From Planctomycetota bacterium (GTDB lineage: Bacteria > Planctomycetota > Uabimicrobiia > Uabimicrobiales > Uabimicrobiaceae): a stretch of DNA of 64,000 nucleotides. Positions 42,436-51,264 of the stretch are shown here, piece by piece (the first letter of the stretch is position 1; every line of letters starts with the position of its first letter). Below the pieces are notes generated by a model. The model made no database searches and was not told where the DNA came from. It saw only the letters and a list, made by a program, of their open reading frames with translations. The translations under genes were made by a program, and so were the position numbers. The stretch lies in assembly GCA_029260735.1 (NCBI GenBank), contig JAJDCR010000140.1, positions 42,440-106,439 of the forward strand, in the 5' to 3' direction.

Positions 42436-43536
42436 TTAAATCTCAATTGTAAAAATAGAGCCCTGAGGTTCGTTTGCCGTCATAAAAATCTCTCCCTCAT
42501 GGGCATCTATGGCCACTTTACAAAAAGCTAATCCTAAACCTATTTGGGAAACCCCTTTCTTTTTGAGCTGCATGATAGCAAATTTATCAAAAATCTGCTC
42601 TCTTTGTTCTGGGGGAATTCCAGGGCCTTCATCAATAACTTGAAACCGTGCTTGCTTTGAATGATTTTCTAGGTATTCTGCCCGAAGAATAATGGATTTA
42701 TTGGGCTGAGTAAACTTGAGAGCATTGGTGATCAGGTTATCCAATACTCTATGGAAAAGCTTAGCGTCTACCTTTATAGTACACGGTTCTTCTGGAGTTA
42801 CTACCAAAAGATTAATTTTCTTAAGCTCAGCACTGGGGTTGTGAATATTTTTTATCTCTTCGAGAAGACTTTTAATCTCTACTTGGCTGTAGTTCAAACT
42901 TAACTTTTCGTTTTCGGTTTTTGCCAGAACCAACAAATCATTAATAAATGAATTCAATGAATTTCCTGCATTTAGAATACTCTTCAAATACGAAGAAAAC
43001 TGGGGAAGAACCCCATCTCTCATGCTAAGTAATTGAGTGTAGCCTAGAATAGAGCTCAAAGGAGTTCTCATATCATGAACAATCATATTCCCCATGTCTT
43101 CTCTCATTTGCAAAAGAACCTTTAGGCGTTCGTTTTGCCTCTCGACCTCTTCTCTGGCTTGCTTCAATTCAAGATGGTTTTTTACCCTCGCCTTAACAAT
43201 AGATGCACTAACGGGTTTAGATATGTAGTCCACCGCTCCTAACTCAAGCCCTTTAGTTTCATCTTCTTCTTGGTCTTTTGTCGTAACAAAGATCACCGGT
43301 ATTTTTTTTGTTTTCTGATTTTCCTGTAGCTGTTGACACACCTCATATCCGTTTATTTTTGGCATCATAACATCTAACAAGATAAGATCTGGTGATATCT
43401 TTTCTACAAGTTCTAAGGCTTTCTCACCATTTATAGCAAAAGACACATCATAATCTTCTCGCAAAATTTGTCCCATAAGCTGTAAATTACCGGGCTCATC
43501 ATCAACAATAAGAATGTTTTGTTTTTTGTCTATCAA
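42436..43536 (-). CDS. receiver-histidine kinase protein with TTG start
   Basis: A 366-residue protein with an N-terminal receiver (about 1-120; LIVDDEP, DLILLDVMMP phospho-Asp and YISKP Lys all present), a helical linker, and a histidine kinase core: HisKA HDMRTPLSSILGY with the phospho-His and HATPase with VIDEGPGIPP. No membrane or PAS part, so the input must come through the receiver: a phospho-relay between kinases. The initiation codon appears to be TTG 43536, supported by AGGAG about 7 bases before it. It lies between the REC-Ser/Thr kinase and the hybrid kinase, all on the minus strand. Confidence 0.9.
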   Translation of the reverse strand: MIDKKQNILIVDDEPGNLQLMGQILREDYDVSFAINGEKALELVEKISPDLILLDVMMPKINGYEVCQQLQENQKTKKIPVIFVTTKDQEEDETKGLELGAVDYISKPVSASIVKARVKNHLELKQAREEVERQNERLKVLLQMREDMGNMIVHDMRTPLSSILGYTQLLSMRDGVLPQFSSYLKSILNAGNSLNSFINDLLVLAKTENEKLSLNYSQVEIKSLLEEIKNIHNPSAELKKINLLVVTPEEPCTIKVDAKLFHRVLDNLITNALKFTQPNKSIILRAEYLENHSKQARFQVIDEGPGIPPEQREQIFDKFAIMQLKKKGVSQIGLGLAFCKVAIDAHEGEIFMTANEPQGSIFTIEI

Positions 43537-43647
43537 CTTGTTTCTCCTGGTCTATTCTTAAGTTTTGACCAACTATCCCACTTTACTCTAGTTCTGCTAA
43601 AATTGAATTCACTTGCTTGCTCTCAACAGGTTTACTCTTTCGTTTCC

Positions 43648-44850
43648 CTAACTAAGGTGTTGAGATGCATAATCTAAATCGTCAACAACCTCTTGCATAC
43701 TAATGTAACGCTTTTCTATATCTTTTTGAGTCATTTTGTCAATCATTGTTTTCATAAAATGAGGAACATACCGAGAAACATAGGCAGGCCAAGGGATTTC
43801 ATCATAAATATGGGATCTAAGTATTTCAACAGGACTACCTTGGACAAAAGGCAAATCGCCAATGAGCATTTGATAAACAAGAATTCCTAAACTATAGATA
43901 TCACTTTGGGGAGTTAAATTTTGATCTCCCCAGCATTGTTCTGGTGACATGTAATAAGGCGTTCCTAAAACGCATCCTTGAGGAGTGAGGGAGGCTTCTG
44001 AATGGATATCTCTGACAATGCCAAAGTCAATAATTTTGACCCAATCATGTTCTTTATTGTAGAGAATATTGCTTGCTTTTATATCTCGATGAACGATCCC
44101 CTCATTGTGGACAACCTGCATTCCTTGGGCAATTTGCTTTGTAACACTAATTGTTTCGGGCACAGTTAAATGTCGCTTTGCATAAATGTGCTCTTCGAGA
44201 GGACCTCCTTCAAAAAATTCCATAATAATAAAGTAATGATCTTCTTGATTTCCCACATCAACTAAGCCAATGACATTATGGTGTTTTATCTGAGCAAGAC
44301 TTTTTGCTTCTTTGCGGAAACGCTCTAGGTTTTCCTGATCCATTTTTTGGCCAGGAATCATTTTTACGGCAACGCTTTTTTTTCCTAAGGTCGCTTCATA
44401 AACGCTTCCAGAAGCTCCTTGTCCGAGCATTCGAGTAATTTGACAACCAAATATGTTTTGCCCGATCCAGGAAAAAGATAATTTTTGTGATTGGGAAAGA
44501 ATTTTTTCAACCGCCATGAGTAATTCTAAAACATCAGGTGGTTTCACAAGAAAGCGATGAACCTGAGCGTTCATTTCGATTTCAGGATCTTGTTGCATTC
44601 CACTTTTTCCGCTGATAACTAAAATCGGTAAACTTTTCTTTCTTTTCTTTATCTCTATTAAAGCTGATCGTCCATTCATCTCAGGCATTGTCATGTCTAA
44701 AATAATTAAGTCGGGCTCTTCCTCTTCGATCATCGCTAGCCCTTCTTTACCGTTATAAGCATCAAGTAACTGATAACCGCTTGGTGAAAGAGTTTCGTGA
44801 TATAACTCATGCATACTTATATCATCATCAATAATTAGTATTTTGGACAT
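43648..44850 (-). CDS. receiver-Ser/Thr protein kinase fusion (copy 1)
   Basis: A 400-residue fusion of a two-component receiver with a eukaryote-like kinase. The receiver (about 1-120) starts ILIIDDD, has the phospho-Asp in LIILDMTMPEMNG, and Lys in FLVKP. The Hanks-type kinase (about 133-395) has GQGASGSVYEA (P-loop), VAVKMI (Lys), HRDIKASNILY (catalytic loop), IDFGIV (Mg2+) and GTPYYMSPEQCWG (APE-like). No membrane segment. Phosphorylation of the receiver would switch on or off Ser/Thr phosphorylation, so a histidine kinase can control it. It starts the first cassette (with its consensus promoter 235 bases upstream). The paralogue is at 50059-51264. Confidence 0.92.
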   Translation of the reverse strand: MSKILIIDDDISMHELYHETLSPSGYQLLDAYNGKEGLAMIEEEEPDLIILDMTMPEMNGRSALIEIKKRKKSLPILVISGKSGMQQDPEIEMNAQVHRFLVKPPDVLELLMAVEKILSQSQKLSFSWIGQNIFGCQITRMLGQGASGSVYEATLGKKSVAVKMIPGQKMDQENLERFRKEAKSLAQIKHHNVIGLVDVGNQEDHYFIIMEFFEGGPLEEHIYAKRHLTVPETISVTKQIAQGMQVVHNEGIVHRDIKASNILYNKEHDWVKIIDFGIVRDIHSEASLTPQGCVLGTPYYMSPEQCWGDQNLTPQSDIYSLGILVYQMLIGDLPFVQGSPVEILRSHIYDEIPWPAYVSRYVPHFMKTMIDKMTQKDIEKRYISMQEVVDDLDYASQHLS

Positions 44851-45174
44851 AACTTTTTCCCAAAAAAGTAAAAATCTCTCACCAGAAAATACAAAATTTT
44901 TTGGGCATTCTGGCTATTTGTTTCAGTTAGCTACAGAAAAGGAGCTTCAATAACAAGAGGCGCATCGTCGTGCCTTGCTATATATTACAAGGACTTAGAT
45001 ACTAAACAAAAGTTGAATGCAGATATGCCCTAACCAAAAAAGAATCTTTTTAGTTAATTTAGCCTGGAGTAATTTAACATGCTAGCATGCGATTATATTT
45101 CTGTACGTTCTTTTTGTCAACTATAAGAAGTTAGAAAAGTAAAAAACCTTTTTTTAGAGGGAAGTACTGCCACT
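44851..45174 (-). other. intergenic leader between kinase cassettes
   Basis: This 324-base gap separates the two signalling cassettes. It holds the conserved sigma70 promoter at 45085-45130 and a long AT-rich leader (about 240 bases) for the receiver-Ser/Thr kinase gene. No ORF or hairpin is convincing in it apart from palindrome CATGCTAGCATG. Confidence 0.6.
45085..45130 (-). promoter_or_regulatory. consensus sigma70 promoter of receiver-Ser/Thr kinase gene, same module as porin promoter
   Basis: On the minus strand TTGACA (45115-45120), a 17-base spacer and TATAAT (45092-45097) are perfect. The 10 bases upstream (CTTCTTATAG) and the CGCATGC after the -10 match the porin promoter exactly, while the spacers differ. 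It points to the gene at 44850, leaving a leader of about 235 bases. Confidence 0.85.
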
Positions 45175-48100
45175 CTATTTTTCCAGATCTATTCTTAAAC
45201 TTTGGGCCAACTGTCTAGTTTTGTCTTTAGCTCGATCAAAATTAAACTTACTTAGACTGTTTTCAATAGGTTTGACTTGTTGGGGAGAAAGGTATTCTTT
45301 TAACTTATTCAAAAGGGGCTCTACATCATAAGGGTTGTAGTTATCTAAGACTTCCAGTATTTTGTTGAGTAGTTCTACCATCAGGTCTTGATTCCACATC
45401 TTTTTAGCTTTTTCTTTTTCTACTTTTGGTTTTTCCAAATTCTCAATCGAAGCAATAGTTTTACTTAAAGCCAAACTCAAAAGGGGTAGTTTCTCCTGGA
45501 GAGCATCCTCATTTTTTCCTTTAGCTGCTTTTTCAATTTCTCCTGCAATGATATGTATTTCAAAAATAGCTAAGTTTCCAGACAACCCTCTCAAAGCATG
45601 AGCAATATTTTGAATTTCCTTGTGATCTTTTTTCTCTAAAAGAGAGAACACCTTCTCTCTTGCGTTTTTGTATTTTTCCGCGAAGTTATTGAGGGCATCA
45701 AGATAAATTTGAAGATCTTGCCAAGTTGTAAGGCCTTTTTTCACATCTACTCCCTCAATAAAGGGAATGTCCAGTTGAGAGAGCTTCTCTGGCGTTTCTT
45801 GTGGCGTTTTTTTTATGACAATCCCTTTACCTGGCCGAACAATTTTTTCCATTTTCTGGAACAACTCATCAAAATCGATGGGCTTTGCCGTGACTACGTC
45901 CATTCCTGCTTTTTTGTATTTGTTTGTCTCTTCTCTCATTACACTCGCTGTCAAAGCAATAATCGGGATATGCCCTCCCCGAATTTTCTCCATTTTGCGT
46001 ATCTCTTTTGTTGCCTTAATCCCATCGGTGATGGGCATATGAACATCCATAAGAATGATATCTGGCTCTTCCTTCTTAAATTTCTCGATCGCCTCATCGC
46101 CATTCTGAGCAGGAATAACTATGTGTCCAACTTTCTCTAAACGAATTGTAGCTAAAACCATATTATCTTCAATATCTTCAGCCAAAAGTACTCGAAAGGA
46201 ACGACGAGGCTGAAGAAGAAATCCTGTGGTGGAAAAAACATCCGTTTCAATGGGATTGGAATCAGTACTGGGAAGAGGGATAGTAAAGTGAAAGGTACTT
46301 CCTTTATCGATCTCACTTTCTAGCCAAATTTTTCCTCCCATCAACTGAATAAGTTGCTTTGTGATCGTGGTTCCTAAACCGGTTCCTCCAAATCGACGAG
46401 ATGTGGTCTCATCAACCTGAGTAAAGGGCTCAAAAATTGTTTCTTGTTTATACAAGGGGATACCAATGCCAGTATCTTCCACCATGAAGTGGATTAAATT
46501 ATCTTCTTCTAAATTCTCCACTTGTATTTTGACGCTTCCCTTTTCCGTAAATTTTATGGCATTGCCCGTTAAATTCATCAAAATCTGTTTGAGTTTGTAA
46601 GGATCCCCCATTACGTTCTTAGGAAGAGTTGGACTCATCTCTAATCCAAAATCTAATCCTTTTTCTTTTGACGTAATCTCTAGCACTTGAATAACATTAC
46701 GGATTAAATTAGAAAGGCTGAAAGGAACTTTTTCTGTTTTTAGCTTGCCGCTTTCGAACTTAGCTACATCAAGGATATCATTGATCAAAAATAAAAGGTC
46801 TTTGGCTGCACGATAAGCCTTACCAAGGTTTGTTCGTTGAGTATCTAGTAACTTAGGGTCATGTAAAGTTAACTCAAGGAAACCAAGGACAGCATTCATC
46901 GGAGTTCGTATTTCGTGGCTCATGTTCGCTAGAAAATCGCTTTTGGCTCGGGTAGCATCCTCTGCCTTCAGCAAAGCCTCATGTAGCTTTCCCTCTGCCT
47001 CCTTCTGCTGAGTGATATCTTGCGTTATTGCTACAAAATTAGTTATTTCATTTCCCTGCTCTCGTATAGGAGAAATAGAAGCCTGCGACCAAAAAAGGGA
47101 GCCATCCTTTCTTTTATTGTAAAATTCCCCCCGCCATGCTTGTCCACTAAGCAACGTGGCCCATAAGCTTTTGTAAAAGGAAGCCTCATGTTTTCCCGAA
47201 TTCAAAATGCGAGGATTCTCTCCTATGACTTCTTTTTTTTCATAGCCTGTTACTTCCGTAAATTTGGGATTGACATACTCTATTTTTCCCTTTATGTCAG
47301 TAATCGCAACCATCATCGGCGTCGCCTCAACGGCACTAAAGAGCTTGAGTGACTCTACTTGGGATTTTTCTAGCCGAAATAGGGCATCTTCTGCATCTTT
47401 TTTTGCATGGTTGGCATCTTGCATGATACTTAAAGCGGCCTTCTTTGCTTTATCTAGCTCGATTGTTCTGTTATGGATTAGGACTTCGAGTTGCTCATTT
47501 AATTTTTTTAGAGCTAATTCAGCTTTTACTTGTTGGGTGATATCATAATTCACTCCGACCAAGCGAACTGCTTTTCCGGTATCGTTTCTGTAGATATCGA
47601 TATCAGCTTTTATATAACGAGTTTCTCCTGAAGAAAGCAAAATTCTAAAAGTTGTATCGTAAATTTCACTGTTTTCAACGGCTTTGTCCAGTTCTTGAAG
47701 GGTTTGCTCTTTATCTTCTGGATGCAAACAGTTTGTCCAGGCCAAATAGTGATCTGTAAATGTTTCTTTAGGAACACCATACAGCTCAAACATAGATTTG
47801 TCCCAAAAAAGAAAGTTCGTTTCTACATCCCAGTCAAAGACTCCGAGTTTAGCTGCTCGAGTAGCCATTTTCAAACGATCTGATAAGTTTTTGAAACGTG
47901 CTTCGTCCTCTTTTCGCTTCCGAATATCATGAATAATACCAACAAGCCAGCTCTGGTTTTCTTCTTCAATTAAGTTATTAGAAATCTCTGCTGGGAATTC
48001 TTTTCCGTTACGATCTATCGCGACCATTTCATGACGAACTTGGGTAACAAAGCTGGGATCATTTGTTTGAGAAGAAGAGAGAGATTTCAGAATTTTAAAA

Positions 48101-49455
48101 TTCTGCACACTCTGCCCATCGGGAAAAATCAATTGACTTAGAGGCTTTCCTAAGACTTCCTCTTCTGTATATCCAAACAACTTTTCGGCACCGAGGTTCC
48201 ACACTCTAATAAGACCATCATTGTCCAGGATAACAATCCCATCGGTTATAAAATCGATTACCTGCTCAAATTTCTCTTTTCCCTCAAAAAAAACTTCGTT
48301 TGCTTGCTCTGTTTTATTTGCTTGCTCTGTTTTATTTGCTCTTTCCTCCTGCCTTTTCCTCGGAACAAAACGTACTCCAACTAAAAGAATAAAAAAAACA
48401 AAACTAGCTAGTAGTCCATTTTTCAAAGCAGTGTTATAGGATCGATAGATTTTCTCTTGTTCGATCTCATAAGCAAAACCTAAACCAAGCTCTTTATCCC
48501 AACTTCCCACTCCGACAACGAGAACTCCTCGGTAATCTCGATATCCTTTCATATTTATAAAACTTTGCTTGCTAGAGACAGACTGCGCCATTAAAGTTAG
48601 AGGCATATTTTCTCTAAGCTGATTTGGCCGAAAACCTTTTGTCATATCTACGCGGGGATCTCCTAAGCGCAAAGAGAGAAGAGACTTTTGCTCCGGAAGA
48701 AGAATCCCTTGACTTTTTAATTCATCATCAAAACGTCCTTCAGCTAGAAAATAGCCTTCCCTATTAAAACAATAGAAATTTTCTCTTTTGTTTGTATAAG
48801 CAAAATGGATAATACGGGAAAAATCTAAAGAGGGATCTAGGCGAACAGCAAAAACTGCGATGACTTCTTTCTCGTCAAAAATAGGTGTAGTAATAAACAT
48901 GGCAGGTATATTTTCGATGTCTTGTGTGTTAGCAAATCCTTTTGGGAAATAAAAGGGCAATACCAAGTGAGGAAAACCTGCCCGTGCTTTTTCTCGAAAG
49001 TGAGGGTCTCTCATTAGAGGAGTAGTCAATCCTATTTCCTCTTCTTCCAAAGAGGCAATAATTACCCCCTCAATAGTAAGAATAGAGAAATTTTCTACGG
49101 AATGAGAATGCAACCAAGGAGATAGGTTTTTTTGCAATTCTCTCAAGTTGGGATGGCTGGTCAAACTTTCCTGATTGGCGTAGGTCTTGAGCAAATTCAT
49201 CGTGGCAGATTTTACTAACGGGCTATTGGCAATAAAATGACTGCTTTTAAACTGCTCTCTAACCCAAATATTAACGGAGTTTTTTGTTGTTCTCATTACA
49301 GCTTGTAAAGCATGAGTGATCTCACTATCCCTTTGTTTTTTAGTCTTTTCGAGCGTCTGCCAGAAAAAAGCAAATACTAATAAAAAAAATATTAGTATAA
49401 AAACTTGGGGAACTCGCTTCTTCAAATTTTTTGTCTCTCCATCTACTAGCTTCAT
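45175..49455 (-). CDS. large membrane hybrid sensor histidine kinase (Cache, three PAS, HisKA, HATPase, REC, HPt)
   Basis: A 1426-residue kinase. A transmembrane helix (about 15-33) and a periplasmic Cache-like sensor (to about 340) are followed by a second helix (about 346-364), a short ANKTEQ repeat region (encoded by an 18-bp tandem repeat), three PAS domains (about 393-515, 525-650, 705-830), HisKA with MSHEIRTPMNAVLG (about 845), HATPase (EDTGIGIPL, RRFGGTGLG), a receiver with DIILMDVHMP (about 1088-1205), an HPt domain with AHALRGLSGNLA and a conserved ~60-residue tail. All phospho-residues are present, so a full phospho-relay is possible. The gene starts 3 bases after the degenerate receiver gene, with AAGGAG. 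Confidence 0.9.
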   Translation of the reverse strand: MKLVDGETKNLKKRVPQVFILIFFLLVFAFFWQTLEKTKKQRDSEITHALQAVMRTTKNSVNIWVREQFKSSHFIANSPLVKSATMNLLKTYANQESLTSHPNLRELQKNLSPWLHSHSVENFSILTIEGVIIASLEEEEIGLTTPLMRDPHFREKARAGFPHLVLPFYFPKGFANTQDIENIPAMFITTPIFDEKEVIAVFAVRLDPSLDFSRIIHFAYTNKRENFYCFNREGYFLAEGRFDDELKSQGILLPEQKSLLSLRLGDPRVDMTKGFRPNQLRENMPLTLMAQSVSSKQSFINMKGYRDYRGVLVVGVGSWDKELGLGFAYEIEQEKIYRSYNTALKNGLLASFVFFILLVGVRFVPRKRQEERANKTEQANKTEQANEVFFEGKEKFEQVIDFITDGIVILDNDGLIRVWNLGAEKLFGYTEEEVLGKPLSQLIFPDGQSVQNFKILKSLSSSQTNDPSFVTQVRHEMVAIDRNGKEFPAEISNNLIEEENQSWLVGIIHDIRKRKEDEARFKNLSDRLKMATRAAKLGVFDWDVETNFLFWDKSMFELYGVPKETFTDHYLAWTNCLHPEDKEQTLQELDKAVENSEIYDTTFRILLSSGETRYIKADIDIYRNDTGKAVRLVGVNYDITQQVKAELALKKLNEQLEVLIHNRTIELDKAKKAALSIMQDANHAKKDAEDALFRLEKSQVESLKLFSAVEATPMMVAITDIKGKIEYVNPKFTEVTGYEKKEVIGENPRILNSGKHEASFYKSLWATLLSGQAWRGEFYNKRKDGSLFWSQASISPIREQGNEITNFVAITQDITQQKEAEGKLHEALLKAEDATRAKSDFLANMSHEIRTPMNAVLGFLELTLHDPKLLDTQRTNLGKAYRAAKDLLFLINDILDVAKFESGKLKTEKVPFSLSNLIRNVIQVLEITSKEKGLDFGLEMSPTLPKNVMGDPYKLKQILMNLTGNAIKFTEKGSVKIQVENLEEDNLIHFMVEDTGIGIPLYKQETIFEPFTQVDETTSRRFGGTGLGTTITKQLIQLMGGKIWLESEIDKGSTFHFTIPLPSTDSNPIETDVFSTTGFLLQPRRSFRVLLAEDIEDNMVLATIRLEKVGHIVIPAQNGDEAIEKFKKEEPDIILMDVHMPITDGIKATKEIRKMEKIRGGHIPIIALTASVMREETNKYKKAGMDVVTAKPIDFDELFQKMEKIVRPGKGIVIKKTPQETPEKLSQLDIPFIEGVDVKKGLTTWQDLQIYLDALNNFAEKYKNAREKVFSLLEKKDHKEIQNIAHALRGLSGNLAIFEIHIIAGEIEKAAKGKNEDALQEKLPLLSLALSKTIASIENLEKPKVEKEKAKKMWNQDLMVELLNKILEVLDNYNPYDVEPLLNKLKEYLSPQQVKPIENSLSKFNFDRAKDKTRQLAQSLRIDLEK
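48299..48342 (-). repeat. 18-bp tandem repeat inside the large hybrid kinase gene
   Basis: TTTGCTTGCTCTGTTTTA occurs twice in tandem (48299-48316 and 48317-48334), with a partial third. It encodes ANKTEQ repeats just after the second membrane helix. It keeps frame, so length changes there would alter the linker only. Confidence 0.7.
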
Positions 49456-49458
49456 AAG

Positions 49459-49986
49459 CTATCTCCTTATGCATTTTTCTTCCCATATTTCAGGGTAGGG
49501 CAAAGGTTTGTCAAGCTCTTTGGCTAGTCGATTGACTTCTTTTTTGAGTTCGATGATACGCATCTCTCGATCTACCATCACACTATTGAAATTTTCTAGC
49601 TCTTTCACTTTACTATGAAGCTCTAAGTGTACCTTTAGTCGAGCGTGGATTTCTTCTGTCTTCATTGTCTGACTAATGCAATCGACAGCTCCATATTCAA
49701 AAGCTTTCGTTTTGTCGATCTGACTAGGCGAGTTCATAATAATGATAGGTATGTCTCGGGTAAAAGTATCTTGCTTTAAGCGATGGAAAGCCTCGTAACT
49801 GTTTCCTGCTGAGATATTCAGTATAATTAAATCGGGAGTTTTTTTCCGAGCACTTTCTATTACAAATTTTTCATTTTTGGTAAAAGAAACGTCATAATCT
49901 AATTCCATCAATGTTTCATCTAGTGCATTCGAACTCTCTGAACTACCATTAACTATCAAAATAGTTTGTTTTTTTTCCCTGCTCAT
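49459..49986 (-). CDS. degenerate receiver-domain protein (pseudo-receiver)
   Basis: A 175-residue protein, the truncated paralogue of the receiver part of the 42436-43536 gene plus a C-terminal coiled-coil helix. The receiver fold is retained (TILIVNG, PDLIILNIS, YGAVDCISQTM) but all key residues are altered: the acidic pair is Asn13-Gly14, the phospho-acceptor is Asn57 and the conserved Lys is Gln106. It should not be phosphorylated at that Asp site. The tail (VMVDREMRIIELKKEVNRLAK) resembles helical linkers that follow PAS or receiver domains. GAGGGA before ATG 49986 decides the start over ATG 50004. It lies 3 bases before the large hybrid kinase gene. Confidence 0.85.
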   Translation of the reverse strand: MSREKKQTILIVNGSSESSNALDETLMELDYDVSFTKNEKFVIESARKKTPDLIILNISAGNSYEAFHRLKQDTFTRDIPIIIMNSPSQIDKTKAFEYGAVDCISQTMKTEEIHARLKVHLELHSKVKELENFNSVMVDREMRIIELKKEVNRLAKELDKPLPYPEIWEEKCIRR

Positions 49987-50058
49987 TTTTAGTCCCTCTA
50001 ACATGAAGATAACTCCACAAGTATTGATCTATTCAAATTAATCCTTTTAGACCTATTT

Positions 50059-51264
50059 CTAGGATTCAATATACTGAGAAATGTAATCCAGGTAATCGAC
50101 AATTTCTTGCATACTCGCATAGCGCTTTTCTGGATTTTTTCGGGTCATTTTGTCAATCAAAGTTTTCATAAAATGAGGGACATGTCGAGAAACATTAGCA
50201 GGCCAAGGGAGAGCATCATGAATATGAGCTCGAAATATCTCTATGGAAGTTTCTTGGACAAAAGGTAAATCGCCCATGAGCATTTGATAAACAAGAATGC
50301 CTAAACTATAAATATCGCTTTGGGGAGTTAAAACTTGCTCTCCCCAGCATTGCTCTGGAGACATATAGTAAGGAGTTCCTAGGACACATCCTTGGGGAGT
50401 GAGTGATACTTCCTGATTGGTATTTCTAGCAATGCCAAAGTCAATAATTTTAACCCAATCGTGTTCTTTGTTGTAGAGAATATTACTTGCTTTCAAATCT
50501 CGATGGATGATGCCTTCATTATGGACAACCTGCATTCCTTGAGCAATTTGTTTTACAATGCTAACCGTTTCGGGTACGGTTAAATGTTGCTTTCCATAAA
50601 TGTGCTCTTCTAGGGGATCTCCTTCAAAGAACTCCATAATAATAAAGTAATTCTCTTCTTGGTTTCCCACATCGATTAAGTTAATCACATTGTGGTGCTT
50701 TACCTGAACAAGACTTTTTGCTTCTTTCTTAAAGCGTTCTAAATTTTCTTGGTCCATATTCTGGCCCGAAATAATTTTTACAGCAACGCTTTTTCCTCCC
50801 AAGATTGCTTCGTAAACACTTCCATAGGCTCCTTGCCCGATCATTCGTGTAATTTGGCAACCAAATATAGTTTGGCCAATCCAGGAAAAAGATATTTTTT
50901 GCGGTTGAGAAAGAATTTTTTCCACCGCCGTTAGTAATTCCAAAACATCAGGTGGCTTCACTATAAAATTACGAACCTGAGTGTTCATTTCGATTTCAGG
51001 ATCTTGTTGCATTCCACTTTTTCCACTAATGACTAAAATCGGTAAATTTTTCTTTCTTTTCTTTATCTCTATTAAAGTCGATCGTCCATTCATCTCCGGC
51101 ATGGTCATGTCCAAGATAATTAGATCTGGGTCTTCCGTTTCAATCATGCCCAAACCTTCTTTACCATTGTAAGCATCAACTAACTCGTGACCACTCTGCG
51201 AAAGAGTTTCGTGATACAACTCATGCATGCTCATATCATCATCAATAATTAAGATTTTTGACAT
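50059..51264 (-). CDS. receiver-Ser/Thr protein kinase fusion (copy 2)
   Basis: A 401-residue paralogue of the 43648-44850 protein, with the same layout: receiver (1-120) with DDD, LIILDMTMPEMNG and IVKP, then a Hanks-type kinase with GQGAYGSVYEA, VAVKII, HRDLKASNILY, IDFGIA and GTPYYMSPEQCWG. The two are very alike along their whole length, indicating a recent duplication of the kinase gene. It heads the second cassette. GGGAAAAG is the likely ribosome-binding site. Confidence 0.92.
   Translation of the reverse strand: MSKILIIDDDMSMHELYHETLSQSGHELVDAYNGKEGLGMIETEDPDLIILDMTMPEMNGRSTLIEIKKRKKNLPILVISGKSGMQQDPEIEMNTQVRNFIVKPPDVLELLTAVEKILSQPQKISFSWIGQTIFGCQITRMIGQGAYGSVYEAILGGKSVAVKIISGQNMDQENLERFKKEAKSLVQVKHHNVINLIDVGNQEENYFIIMEFFEGDPLEEHIYGKQHLTVPETVSIVKQIAQGMQVVHNEGIIHRDLKASNILYNKEHDWVKIIDFGIARNTNQEVSLTPQGCVLGTPYYMSPEQCWGEQVLTPQSDIYSLGILVYQMLMGDLPFVQETSIEIFRAHIHDALPWPANVSRHVPHFMKTLIDKMTRKNPEKRYASMQEIVDYLDYISQYIES

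Noticed and set aside
40500..42446. TTG 42446 as start of the hybrid kinase
   Set aside because: It would overlap the upstream gene, and ATG 42428 just after the stop codon is simpler.
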